Assembly (NCBI GenBank): GCA_900537185.1 | Contig: LS999826.1 | Coordinates: 1,072,379 to 1,136,378, forward strand | Direction: 5' to 3' | From: Cytophagales bacterium Alg240-R148 | Lineage (GTDB): Bacteria; Bacteroidota; Bacteroidia; Cytophagales; Cyclobacteriaceae | Length of the DNA stretch: 64,000 nt | Shown here: one piece after another, positions 41,601-49,802 of the stretch | How positions within the stretch are numbered: position 1 is the first letter of the stretch | Layout: every line of letters starts with the position of its first letter | The notes under the pieces: model-generated | Told to the model about the DNA's origin: nothing | Database searches by the model: none | The model's input: only the letters and a program-made list of their open reading frames with translations | Program-made: the position numbers and the translations under genes

Positions 41601-44600
41601 GTAAACCCTGCAATGGTAGGTGTTCCATTGACATCAACAGAAGCAGTTGCAGTACCATTGAAGGTGTTACAAAATTCATTGTCCGTTCCGGTAGCAGTAA
41701 CTGTTCTTGTTTCTGGAACATTGTCAATTACCACGCTTGCGGTGGAGGTACAGCCTAAGTTGCCATCGGTTGCATCAATATCCGTTGCAATAATGGTATA
41801 AGTACCGCCAGCTAGGTTGGTAGCAGTATTGCTTCCTGAAATTATATTTGGTGTACTATCTAGTATTTCGAAACTGTATCCAACTGTGCCTCCATTTATT
41901 GTGGCAGTGATACTTCCATTACCAGTAGCAGTACAAGACGAGTTATCAACCGTTACATTGTCAATGGTAAAAGGCACTGTGTTATTTGCTATGGTCACGG
42001 TTTGTGGTGCTGTAGTACATCCGTTGGCATCTCGAACTACCAAGGTGTAATCTCCTGCTGCTCTTCCTGTAATAGGAGTGGATTGTGCTCCATCCGTTGC
42101 GGAAGTAGCAGTGAAATCAGGTACGGATAAGTCTGGTGTTGCTATGTTGCCATCGTACCACAAGAAATCATATGGAGCGGCCCCGCCTGAGGCAACACCC
42201 GTCAATTCGCCATCTGCAGGAGCACAATTGGTTTGTGGTATTGTACTAGCTGTGGCCACAATGGTAGGTGGCGTATCTACAACCGATACTTCTGTAGAAG
42301 CAATACAATTGGTAGCTATATTGGTTACTTGAATGGTGTAAATTCCTGGTGCTAAATTGCTCAAAGAAGTAAGATCATCGGTTCCAGCAATCTTATCTAT
42401 TGGGTCCGTAGTTTGCCCTAAAAACCATTCAATATTAAATAAGGTGAAGTCAGTTTCTCCATCTACATCCAATACAGTTGCTGTACCGTTGAACATAGTG
42501 ATGTCACATGCTGTATTTGGAGTGGCAGTGGCGTTTACGGTTGTAATTGGAGTTGGTGCAGAAACGGTAAAGGTTTCAACAATGGTACAACCTGTATTGT
42601 TGTTGTAAACTTCCAATGTATATTCTCCGGCAACTAAATTATCGTAAACAGAAACACCTCCAGGTGCACTATTGTCTTCAAAATCAATGGTGGCTTTCAC
42701 TGAGTTTCCATTGTACCAATTAAATTTATGACCTGAAGTGATCGGGTCACCATTTTCATCTATTACCCCAGCGGTTATAAAGCCATCATTCAATGTGTTA
42801 CAATTAATAATATTGGTAACGGTGGCATCAATAAATTCTTTTGCTAAAGGAGCAGTTACAGATTCGGCCGCAGTCTCTGGAGGACATCCAGGTGTTGCCT
42901 TGTCGTAGACATGCACTATGTAAGTAAGGTTTTGTAAACCAGAAGCAACATGGGATACGCTAATGGTATCATTGGCATTATCTGCTTCAAACCAGTAATA
43001 TTCATAGTTTCCTACCGGATCCCCACCATTTACCGTAACAGTTAACTTGCCATTTGGATTGCGACAATTGGTGAACTCATTGGTAAGTGCTATATCAATG
43101 TCAAAACCTGCTGGCGCCATGCTCGCAATGGTTACAACTGCAGTGTCAGACCCACATTGGTTGGCGTTGTGCACGGCAACTACAGAGTAATCTCCTGCCG
43201 GCAAGTTGGAATAAATAGGGCCAACAAAGTCTGGAGTTCCACCAGGAATGGCGCTGTTGAACCAATTAAAGGTATAACCGGCTGTTACTTCAGATCCATT
43301 TTCATTAACAAAAGCCCTTGCTTCTCCATTGGAAGTTGGTCCTCCTATACAACCTTCATCATCTTTTACTTTTACGGCAGACAATTCAAATGGGTCCGGA
43401 ACAATAGGGATGTAAACCATATTGTCTTCGTATTCACATTCAGAAATGGTTCTGGCGTCTTTTAAGACCAAAGGAAGTGGTGTCAAACCGTTGTCGTTAA
43501 TGACGGCATACAAGTCAAATGCCGTTCCTGGTCCAGAAACAGTGATGTTGTTGTATGCGTAGCGTATGGTGTCGTTGTCGTTCGGGTCGTTCGGATCATT
43601 TTCTATGATCGAAGGGTTCATGTCGACATTAATTATTTCTGTGTTCAATCGAACAGCAGAAACTGGATCTGCTGTAGGATCTCCATTGTAGAACGTAATA
43701 GGTATGGAAGTAATAACGCCTCGGCTACCTAAGTTCAATAAGCTTACATCGATGGTGAAATCACCATTAGGACAAACCGGCGCTGCACTAACTGTGATAG
43801 TGTCCATGCCAATATTGGTATCGGCAAATACTTTACAACCTGTATAACTCACATAAGGCGCTTGGTTTAAGAAGGTGTTTAGAGGCCTAGGTATGTAGGG
43901 TCCAAATTTACAAGGTCCAGTGCTTGGTGGGAATATGGCATTGTGCAACTGTTGTTCATAGGGTAGGGTCAAATCATCGTTGATGTTGACTATAAAATAG
44001 CCGTGCTGATTCCAAACTCTTCTTGCTGGCACCCACTCCTCATCAGCTGATTCAAACACCCGCACCTGGCCTTCACCAGAATCATCCCAGATGTTTCCTG
44101 TATTGCTTGTGATACAGGTAATACATATTTCCGTTGCACCATCTGCATCTACATCGGCCACAACCGGATACTCCATAAAGGTCAAGGACCTACAGGCCTG
44201 GCTGCTGTAAAAGCTACCATCGTTGCCATTTACTATGTAAAGAAAATTCTCATCTCTATAAACGGTTTCATATTGGTTGTCTCCATTAAAATCAAAAACA
44301 GTAGCACCTGTTGTACCAGAAGTACTTTCAATAATGGATGATTTCCATATCAAATTCCAGTTTTGATCCAGTGCATACAAATAAGGCCCCGAAACATAGG
44401 TGGTATTCAAGGTACCATCCCCATCGATATCCGCAATGTTCAATCGACCCGTTCCTTTGTCCCAATTGTCCACGGCATCGTGGTATTCGTTTAATACGTT
44501 GTTTTCAACATCCCAGAAGAATACTTTGGTCAACGAACTACCATTGGTACGCCCGTTAAACAATACATCTAAAAATCCATCCTCATTAAAATCAACAATA

Positions 44601-45505
44601 CTGGTACCTCCTCTGTTTTGATTCCATGCCGAAATATAAACGGGTCCTGTTGCAACACTTCTTTCCAAGTTTAACGTGGCAGAAGCACCACTAATGTTTA
44701 CTGAGTATATTTTTCCTCCGTTGATGAGCTCTAGCCCAGAACAATTGGCACATTCTCCATCCGCTAAAATATCTGCTGCTGTGGAGCCCGCAACTAAATT
44801 TTTGTCTGCGTAATCTGCGCTGCTATTAGTATTGTTGTAGGCAGAAGCATGTAGTATGGTTCCCGTAAGGGCATCTATTAATATGTCTTTACCATAAAGT
44901 ACAGGCCGTTTGGCAATTCCTCCATCGTAGTCGAAATTGGCAATGCCTATATTTCCTGGTCTTATTGAAACGTTTTGAGACCAGTTTAAGGTGGTTAAAT
45001 CGTGTGAATAACTTTCAATTTTCCAGCCACCATCGTAACCTGGCATAAAAATTTCTGATAAACCGTCTTCATCAACATCGGCTATCATTACCTCAAAATA
45101 AGGTGAAAATCCACCTAAATCTCTTTGAAATTTTATATTTCCTGTAGCCCCATCAAGAACGTGGACTGTGTTCTCGTAATAATTGGTTGCAACTACTTCT
45201 GGAATGCCATCCCCATCGGTGTCTCCAATGGCAATTTGACCGTTGGCAGCGGCTGTGGCTTCTGGTGACGCCCATTGCAATTTCATGGCAAAGGTAGGGG
45301 AAGGGTCTGGTTCTACCTGACACTCTGGGTCCTCGGAGAGGAAAAAATCGTCACAATAACCATCGCCGGAGCAATCGCTATCGTAACAGTCAACAAATCC
45401 GTCACCGTCATCGTCTATCCCGTTGTCACAAATTTCTGCTGTCTGAGCCAAAGAAGCATTTGCAATTAGAAAACTTAATAAAAATAGTTTTATCCTGTTT
45501 GTCAT
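35630..45505 (-). CDS. Giant SprB-like T9SS type B adhesin, about 26 repeats
   Basis: The 3291-residue protein has a signal peptide ending near LAQTA, a Cys/Asp-rich metal-binding motif (residues 24-62), FG-GAP/VCBS propeller repeats (about 65-520), a CARDB-like segment (about 540-690) and about 26 tandem repeats of about 85-120 residues (about 700-3180). Each repeat has an early NC or SC followed by N-G, a central [FY]xW core, a G-x-Y-x-V turn and a late G-C, so a disulfide per repeat is likely. The last 100 residues are a type B sorting domain (NGFSPNGDGRNEW) shared with gliding adhesins. It should be exported by the T9SS to the cell surface; role in gliding or adhesion is inferred. Confidence 0.93.
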   Translation of the reverse strand: MTNRIKLFLLSFLIANASLAQTAEICDNGIDDDGDGFVDCYDSDCSGDGYCDDFFLSEDPECQVEPDPSPTFAMKLQWASPEATAAANGQIAIGDTDGDGIPEVVATNYYENTVHVLDGATGNIKFQRDLGGFSPYFEVMIADVDEDGLSEIFMPGYDGGWKIESYSHDLTTLNWSQNVSIRPGNIGIANFDYDGGIAKRPVLYGKDILIDALTGTILHASAYNNTNSSADYADKNLVAGSTAADILADGECANCSGLELINGGKIYSVNISGASATLNLERSVATGPVYISAWNQNRGGTSIVDFNEDGFLDVLFNGRTNGSSLTKVFFWDVENNVLNEYHDAVDNWDKGTGRLNIADIDGDGTLNTTYVSGPYLYALDQNWNLIWKSSIIESTSGTTGATVFDFNGDNQYETVYRDENFLYIVNGNDGSFYSSQACRSLTFMEYPVVADVDADGATEICITCITSNTGNIWDDSGEGQVRVFESADEEWVPARRVWNQHGYFIVNINDDLTLPYEQQLHNAIFPPSTGPCKFGPYIPRPLNTFLNQAPYVSYTGCKVFADTNIGMDTITVSAAPVCPNGDFTIDVSLLNLGSRGVITSIPITFYNGDPTADPVSAVRLNTEIINVDMNPSIIENDPNDPNDNDTIRYAYNNITVSGPGTAFDLYAVINDNGLTPLPLVLKDARTISECEYEDNMVYIPIVPDPFELSAVKVKDDEGCIGGPTSNGEARAFVNENGSEVTAGYTFNWFNSAIPGGTPDFVGPIYSNLPAGDYSVVAVHNANQCGSDTAVVTIASMAPAGFDIDIALTNEFTNCRNPNGKLTVTVNGGDPVGNYEYYWFEADNANDTISVSHVASGLQNLTYIVHVYDKATPGCPPETAAESVTAPLAKEFIDATVTNIINCNTLNDGFITAGVIDENGDPITSGHKFNWYNGNSVKATIDFEDNSAPGGVSVYDNLVAGEYTLEVYNNNTGCTIVETFTVSAPTPITTVNATATPNTACDITMFNGTATVLDVDGETDFTLFNIEWFLGQTTDPIDKIAGTDDLTSLSNLAPGIYTIQVTNIATNCIASTEVSVVDTPPTIVATASTIPQTNCAPADGELTGVASGGAAPYDFLWYDGNIATPDLSVPDFTATSATDGAQSTPITGRAAGDYTLVVRDANGCTTAPQTVTIANNTVPFTIDNVTVDNSSCTATGNGSITATINGGTVGYSFEILDSTPNIISGSNTATNLAGGTYTIIATDIDATDGNLGCTSTASVVIDNVPETRTVTATGTDNEFCNTFNGTATASVDVNGTPTIAGFTYFWFKDLGGAAPDFNNPFATTVDNPALTGLEPGVYTVYAQSASTNCTMLPASITVGDNTTVPTAVVTKTDQTSCDASNLLGSITVEVTSPAAGYQIEIFTGANTIIGNRIINDSPASTPTTYSGLDVGTYRVRITDANNECFITEDITIVDARTTVVASATVVDNITACNALTAGSATANVGGNTTDFTFFWFNGQIGTAPMDLTTANFTGVTYSNLVAGDYTVFARDNVTNCVSAAEFVEVLDNTVVPALTIASTTSQTACSATLQNGTIELSLGGGEVFGDYDVVVFEGQSTITAVSPAPAFDPNFGGNPSQGQFTGMGAGTYTIQVSNSATGCFETIEATITSNVNSPTIAAVPTNSTACPGNGSITVSVSDGTVGEYTFTWYTGPIVDAGNIIGGETGSVINDLEPGIYTVEGVFNTLGCDAIPPVTVEVLEDAGKEIILTKNVSSTPTQCDTNNGAMEVTASSGLNGGAGFTFEWHQGYHPVDGDNPIGSTPIGIDGSGISGVTSGMYSIFVTDLGTGCTETTYQFLNFGEELQEVRANPITANTNCTGTGNGEVRFELETFDIVNVPLSWYKIDVYDDQGNLVFTEDPMPDGPAPGTPGLSTIYEIGNLTSGTFDYIITEVNPTLNGCQAGFGSFEILDATVLPTVLSASVDESTNCAGGLGNGRIELNIDYALAFVLSDFLFTWTDANGDPVAPAATAGLNIVDNLSSGMYFVEFHHFSTGCGTTHQIEVFSEPTQLQLIDFTSQDITNCDPPNGYFEVIELSDSQGNAYDEDADFDYAWFRWDGTTATNLGLPNQRTANNLAANAAGEEYYVEITHTARNCSLIKGFTIEENTTLPVISAVTTDNSNCDTDPDGDGFHIGTGSAQANVNAGGTGSGDTDPTHYTFTWFEDAGLTTPLGTNFGTIGGTNNSLASNLPTGTVTVVVRDVFDAGLDANGNAIGPDFGCETITTFNIEETPPLITLVVVPTDDVNCSAPFTGSVTVTSVLENGVAVDISQYEFTWTDDNGTDYSANVTPAITGLEGGINYMVAAIKISDGIQPGGIGCISSTFTTEVPKTVSNPLIAIVDQANNTNCGGPAGNGSITVSIDGAALDLTEHTTEWFVEGNAVAIATDVDNITQLSEGNYRIVVSDINAPNNGCIAEATISILDNPPVYTMTPIVTPNEDCTPLNGSVTITSIEVGGTSDTNLGNYTFNYYLENGSLLAGDAGPSLAGPGTGLAGGLYSVEAIQDKLPIGAIDPNTYCTTGRINFEIEETSTEPIVVGTTTDNTFCTGIAPNGSVIITIDGNPIDLAAHSTEWFEVGNPVAIANDVDRIENIDAGTYRVIVTDISTPNLGCATIAEYSIDDRPGVIGIGNIAITPNTLCGNVNILDGNGTAEITEVFINGVSTDLSEFTFTWFSSLSPNTVIPGSGNAATLGVTLSGRTAPYYVTATHNTSNCSSTPAVQFVMTDDIVEPVVLLQDFSNPQTCIGTTGGTLEVAVTNNDPNFTQQYTWYDASNNVLPTDPFNPFRISGPSIVAGFYTFEAINLTTGCVTRATYELVDQVGNPLLYVSSTPISSCAVDDGRLTADVSGSDANYAYSWFLLPNEVTPISTDKSVFDVGPGTYKVLATNMDDPSCDVLEGTTEVVYDQAFPLVTVIPDQLVTNCDVTRPNGQLSASVNGQTAGYDFEWFIGDTPTGTPFKIGPVADLLSANVTYTVLVTNRISLCTSTVSTIMGEGTVPASTPKIEVVAQQISCTDEKTGSLIATVDGKSFGYEFFWYVGSDGQGTPLNPTSNAVLTGLDVGIYSVVVTDLKTGCISEPVAAEILDQTIIPEFDFVVTPATCDQANGSISVSAAPGFSILRAEWEINGTIYTGFNVGELEAGLYTVTVYGPGECSSTAEIEVPAEIKIYNGFSPNGDGRNEWFLIECLEFFPANNVKVYNRAGQLVYTADGYNNENVRFEGAGNRGIYAGQNNVPDGTYFYIVDKNDGSPVFKGYLEISR
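37530..38705 (-). repeat. A-B-A-B supermodule in the giant adhesin
   Basis: Two neighbouring repeats (17 and 18, about 38705-38125) and the next two (19 and 20, about 38124-37530) match pairwise. Repeats 18 and 20 share HxTEWF, NxVAIAxDVDxI, GxYRxxVxDI and an end with Pro-Asn-x-Gly-Cys; 17 and 19 share VTxTS, GLxGG and a long late loop. This points to duplication of a two-repeat unit. Borders are approximate. Confidence 0.6.
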
Positions 45506-45541
45506 CGTTTATCTGTCCACTTATCTTTAAGTATATATCTT

Positions 45542-48500
45542 TTATCGGAGAATGGTAACACTACCTGTAAAGGCATTGGTACTACTATCTTTGTGTCTGA
45601 TTACAAAATAGTAGGTGCCTTCAGGTAAGGTTTTTCCGTTATCAGTTCCATCCCAAGTATTATCGTAACTAAGTTGTTCGTATACTACATTTCCTTGTCG
45701 GTTGAAAACCGATACTTTCCACTCTTGGTATTCTTGTATGTTCCCTATTTCCCAAACGTCGTTTTTGCTGTCTCCATTAGGTGTGAAAAACTTGTCCGGA
45801 AATACGGATATTTTATTAGGATCATTGAATACTTCTATGGTGATACTACCCTCTCCAGAGCATCCAAGCAGGTCATAACCAGTTACATAGTAAGTGGTAG
45901 TAATGTCTGGTTGAGAAATAGGATTGGCGATGGTAGGATCCGAAACCAACTCAGCAGGAGTCCATTCAAAGGCATCTGCTCCGCTGGCTTCCAGTTGTAC
46001 ACTTTCTCCTTTTGAAATGGTTGTGCTGTTGGCCGAAACCTGTACATTAGGGCTAGAACTTACATCAATTTGTATTTGATCGATTGCGCTGCAACCTCTG
46101 GAGTCTTTTCCTTCCACTTTATACAATAAATTTTCAGTAGCTTCAATACTTTGTGCGGTTTCACCGCTATTCCACTTATAAGAATCGAATCCGGCACTGG
46201 CAGTTAAAAGGACACTTCCACCTTCGCAAAACTCGGTGTCGCCATCTGCATCAATGGAGATGGTTGGTGGTGTCTCAATTTTCACTACCTGGGTTGTTTC
46301 ATCAAAACAAGTGGCATCGGCATAACTTACTCTCATCTTAACGGTATAAGTACCCAAAGCCGAATAAATGTGGCTTGGAGATTCGGAAGAAGAAACATTG
46401 CCATCTCCAAAATCCCAACTATAATACAAAGTAGTTCCAGAAGCTCCTGTAGAGTTGTTCTCAAATGCTACGGTATTACCACCGCAGGCAATCGCAGGAG
46501 CATCAAATGCAGCTACCGGTTTGGTAACGGATAGTACTTGGGTGGCTGAGGTAGTATATACACAACCTCCAGATATGGTAGTAATTCTTACTTTGAATTC
46601 TCCTGAAGCATTGGCGGTATAACTGTAGTTGTTGGCACCCACCGGAGTGCTGCCGTTGTACCATTGGTAGTTGTAATCCGCATTGTTGGGTACGCTAAGT
46701 ACCACGGATCCTCCTTGACAAAATTCAGTTGGGCCAGAGGCGCCTATGTTGATGCTCGAAATACTTTGAACATTTACTGTTTCTAACACTTCGTTGCTCG
46801 CACAAATGCCCACCTTAATATTAACACTGTACTGTCCGGCATCTGCTGAGGTTGCATTGGAAATGGTAATGCTTTGGCCGGTTCTTGTATCTCCAGAAGG
46901 CAATGTCCAGTTAAAAGAAGCGCCCGAAGGAATTGAAGCTGCGGTTGCAGTAAGGGTAAAAGATTCTCCTTCACAAACAGTTCCGCCACCAGTAATGGAT
47001 GGTGGAGAAGGCAATGATCCAGACTGTACATTGACCACTGTCTTTCTTGAAACTTCGTTACACCCATCAATAGAAGTGGCCTCTACCCAGTATTCAAAAT
47101 TGCCTACTGTTGGGTTTTCAGAATAGAAATTGTCAGCTCCGACCTTTACGTTGGTGGTTGTTCCACTCCCTAAATCTTTTCTTTTCCAAGTATAAGTAGC
47201 GCCATAACCTTTGAATGCTACCAAATCTAATGCCGCACCATCGCACATGTCTATAGAACTTTCATAATCTAGTAACCTTGGTGCAAAACAATTTGAATTT
47301 CTATATATACCTAGTTTTTCTGCTCCTGACTCTACTAATGTTAAGGCCACGTCCGGCTTGCCATCGCCATCAAAATCAGCCGAACCAATGGTCCTGGATT
47401 CTTGAATGGCAGTAACTTCCGAAGTGGTAAAGTCCAAGGTGCCACTGGCTGTGTTGTTAATCATGAAATACATGACTCTTGCTAAATCTGGATTGCTAAT
47501 GGAAGAAAAGGACATATCCAGCCAGCCATCTCCATTTAAATCTGAAAAAGCGACACTGAAAACTGCCCTAGTATTGAATTCTTTTTCGGTTTCAAATGTA
47601 ATGTCTCCTCCATTGCTGCTGTTGTTCAATGAAACTCCAACTTTGTAACCATAGTATTTTACAGCCACTAGATCAATTTTTTTATCGTTGTTTAAGTCCG
47701 CCAACCCTAAATTGGACAAACCTCCAGGTGTAGATATGGTAGACTGGTAGGTAAATTCAACGTTGGAGCCAGAACTGGTGTTTTTCATGACCACCGTTTC
47801 ATCTCCAACCAAAACCCCTAATACCACATCTGGCTTTTTGTCATTGTTCAGATCTCTGACCGCCATACTGGAATATTTTTCACTGCGTCCGGTAGTGAAA
47901 TCTATTGGAGTGGCATTAAATGCTATATCGGTATCCGATTCATTGACGTATACAGTAAAATAGGATTGGGTTTCATTGCTCACAATTAATTCTGGCTTAC
48001 CATCCAAATTTAGATCTTCTATTTCAATTTTTTTAGGAATGTCAGTGGTCATTTCAAGAACCACTGGAGGTGCAAATTGAATAGTTGCAGCAGAACTTAT
48101 GTTTTTTAAATAAATTAATTTATCGGTAGGAGCGCTTTTTTTACTGTAAACAATTTCGGGTTTTCCATCGTTGTTTAAGTCCTTGCATTTGAGATTAATG
48201 GTTTGAGCACCGAGTGAAATGGCAATTGGGTTAAAATTAATGTTGCTCGGAGTAGAAGTGTTTTGATACACTACCCCAAAGGAAGAACCCCTCGAGGAGG
48301 TTGCTATATCGACCCGGCCATCGTTATTAAAGTCGCACAGGCAAAGGTCGTAGACCTGGTCCAAGGCAGCAAAAATGGTACCCGGCCCAATTTTACTTGC
48401 CGAAAAAGTGCCCCCCCCGTATACCAGCGAAAAAGGCAAAGGGGATACACCACTCAGCTTGGTACCTAAATTGGTGACGGTAATATTGTCATAAGAAGCA

Positions 48501-48763
48501 CCGTTGGGGACCTTCACTTCAATTGTGCTGGTTGTTGCGGACAAAACAGTTCCACGAGCAGAACCGAACATTACCACATTGTTAGACGGAGTTCCATTGA
48601 ACCCGCTTCCACTTATATTGATCGTTAGACCTGCGAAACCTCTATTGTAATCTACAGTTTCAATAACAGGTCTTTGCGCGTAAAGGTTAGAAAAAGAAAG
48701 GGTTAAAACCCCGAAAAGTAGCCAACTAAGAAAATTTCTAAATTTATCGCTTGGTTTTGTCAT
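45542..48763 (-). CDS. T9SS type B surface protein with IPT, FG-GAP and PKD domains
   Basis: The 1073-residue protein starts with a signal peptide (cleavage near LYAQR), an IPT/TIG domain (about 33-112), FG-GAP/VCBS repeats (about 128-490; many DxNxDxxxD calcium-like loops), Ig-like domains (about 500-750), a PKD domain with WDFGDG (about 755-835), further Ig-like segments, and a type B sorting domain (about 984-1073; FTPNGDSKNDVWEI). It is the first gene of a three-gene operon, 36 bases before the giant adhesin. The two T9SS substrates may act together on the surface; that is inference. Confidence 0.92.
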   Translation of the reverse strand: MTKPSDKFRNFLSWLLFGVLTLSFSNLYAQRPVIETVDYNRGFAGLTINISGSGFNGTPSNNVVMFGSARGTVLSATTSTIEVKVPNGASYDNITVTNLGTKLSGVSPLPFSLVYGGGTFSASKIGPGTIFAALDQVYDLCLCDFNNDGRVDIATSSRGSSFGVVYQNTSTPSNINFNPIAISLGAQTINLKCKDLNNDGKPEIVYSKKSAPTDKLIYLKNISSAATIQFAPPVVLEMTTDIPKKIEIEDLNLDGKPELIVSNETQSYFTVYVNESDTDIAFNATPIDFTTGRSEKYSSMAVRDLNNDKKPDVVLGVLVGDETVVMKNTSSGSNVEFTYQSTISTPGGLSNLGLADLNNDKKIDLVAVKYYGYKVGVSLNNSSNGGDITFETEKEFNTRAVFSVAFSDLNGDGWLDMSFSSISNPDLARVMYFMINNTASGTLDFTTSEVTAIQESRTIGSADFDGDGKPDVALTLVESGAEKLGIYRNSNCFAPRLLDYESSIDMCDGAALDLVAFKGYGATYTWKRKDLGSGTTTNVKVGADNFYSENPTVGNFEYWVEATSIDGCNEVSRKTVVNVQSGSLPSPPSITGGGTVCEGESFTLTATAASIPSGASFNWTLPSGDTRTGQSITISNATSADAGQYSVNIKVGICASNEVLETVNVQSISSINIGASGPTEFCQGGSVVLSVPNNADYNYQWYNGSTPVGANNYSYTANASGEFKVRITTISGGCVYTTSATQVLSVTKPVAAFDAPAIACGGNTVAFENNSTGASGTTLYYSWDFGDGNVSSSESPSHIYSALGTYTVKMRVSYADATCFDETTQVVKIETPPTISIDADGDTEFCEGGSVLLTASAGFDSYKWNSGETAQSIEATENLLYKVEGKDSRGCSAIDQIQIDVSSSPNVQVSANSTTISKGESVQLEASGADAFEWTPAELVSDPTIANPISQPDITTTYYVTGYDLLGCSGEGSITIEVFNDPNKISVFPDKFFTPNGDSKNDVWEIGNIQEYQEWKVSVFNRQGNVVYEQLSYDNTWDGTDNGKTLPEGTYYFVIRHKDSSTNAFTGSVTILR

Positions 48764-48808
48764 TATGGTTTTAAATTTTGGCCTTATTAGCTTTTTTTGC
48801 TAATGTTA

Positions 48809-48816
48809 CAAATATA
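48809..48816 (-). promoter_or_regulatory. Candidate -7 box of the adhesin operon
   Basis: The minus strand reads TATATTTG, matching TAnnTTTG, 45 bases before the ATG of the type B protein. A 7-bp inverted repeat (GTTACAA at 48805-48811, TTGTAAC at 48834-48840) overlaps it. No strong -33 element. Confidence 0.4.
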
Positions 48817-48901
48817 TACGCGCAATTGTTAAATTGTAACTTGAAAACTAAAATAGTTGCTCGATTATTAAATAAAAAGTAAAGTGTTATATAAAACTGA
48901 T

Positions 48902-49771
48902 ATGCTTAAAAAAACCTTGATTAAATGTTTTCTACTCATTGGGGCTTTGTTTATTTCTGATCTTGCATATGGGCAATTTTTATTTGGCCCTAAAATTGGC
49001 GTATCGTATTATACCACGCAATATAAGTCGGATGAATACCTTGGAGATCCTAACCCCAGCTTCGAGAGAATTAAACCAGGGTTTGATTTGGGCTACCAAA
49101 TTGGTGGAATTATGACTTACCAAGTGAAGGACAACTTTGCTTTGCACACAGAATTGCTTTATACCAAGTCGGGTAAAAAATTAGTGGGAGGGAAGAACAA
49201 CCCTGGCGAAACGGAAGGTTATTTTAGACACAAGGCATCTTACCACTATTTGGAGGTGCCTTTTCTCTTTAGAAAATCGTATGACAATGCAAAAAAGACC
49301 TACAAGTTTTATTGGAACGTTGGTGGCAATTTTAAATATTGGTTGGGAGGCAAGGGCAAAATAAGAAGTGCTGAGTTTATGAATGACCACGGGATAGCAG
49401 AATACGATGAAATAAGCTATAAATTAAAGTTTGGTTATGCAGAAGAACAAGAAGACAACGTTATTCGGTTGGCTGAACCCAATAGGGTGCAATTAGGGCT
49501 AGATTTTGGCGTTGGATTTTTACTGAATATGCCACACCCCAAACACATGTTGATGTTGGACTTAAAGTACCAATATGGGCATTCTTGGTTTGGGAATGAT
49601 CATGGGATTGATGTTGGCTTATTTGAGTATTACGAAGATTTTAGAGCAAGCAACCACACCCTCACTTTTTCTGTAGGTTATATTCTTAACCAAGATAGAG
49701 GAGAACATAAAAAAGGGAAAAGTACCCAAGATAAATTAAGAAAGAAGGCCAAACCTAAAAGGAGGAGGTAA
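48902..49771 (+). CDS. Outer-membrane beta-barrel protein (porin family)
   Basis: The 289-residue product starts at MLKKTLIKC and has a signal peptide ending near AYGQF. The rest alternates in beta-strand fashion (FLFGPKIGVSYYTTQ, LHTELLYTKSG, FYWNVGGNFKYWLGG, LTFSVGYILN) as in the OmpA-like/PorT barrels of Bacteroidota. After the last strand there is a lysine/arginine-rich tail of about 25 residues that is unusual for a barrel terminus. Function unknown. It is divergent from the adhesin operon; an in-frame ATG at 48884 is less likely because it precedes the signal peptide. Confidence 0.8.
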   Translation: MLKKTLIKCFLLIGALFISDLAYGQFLFGPKIGVSYYTTQYKSDEYLGDPNPSFERIKPGFDLGYQIGGIMTYQVKDNFALHTELLYTKSGKKLVGGKNNPGETEGYFRHKASYHYLEVPFLFRKSYDNAKKTYKFYWNVGGNFKYWLGGKGKIRSAEFMNDHGIAEYDEISYKLKFGYAEEQEDNVIRLAEPNRVQLGLDFGVGFLLNMPHPKHMLMLDLKYQYGHSWFGNDHGIDVGLFEYYEDFRASNHTLTFSVGYILNQDRGEHKKGKSTQDKLRKKAKPKRRR

Positions 49772-49802
49772 TTTTTTCCCTCCCCCTTGGGATTGATTTG
49801 GT

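Noticed and set aside
49764-49783. GGAGG / CCTCC stem after the barrel gene as terminator
   Set aside because: The stem is 5 bp and no T run follows it; too weak to call.
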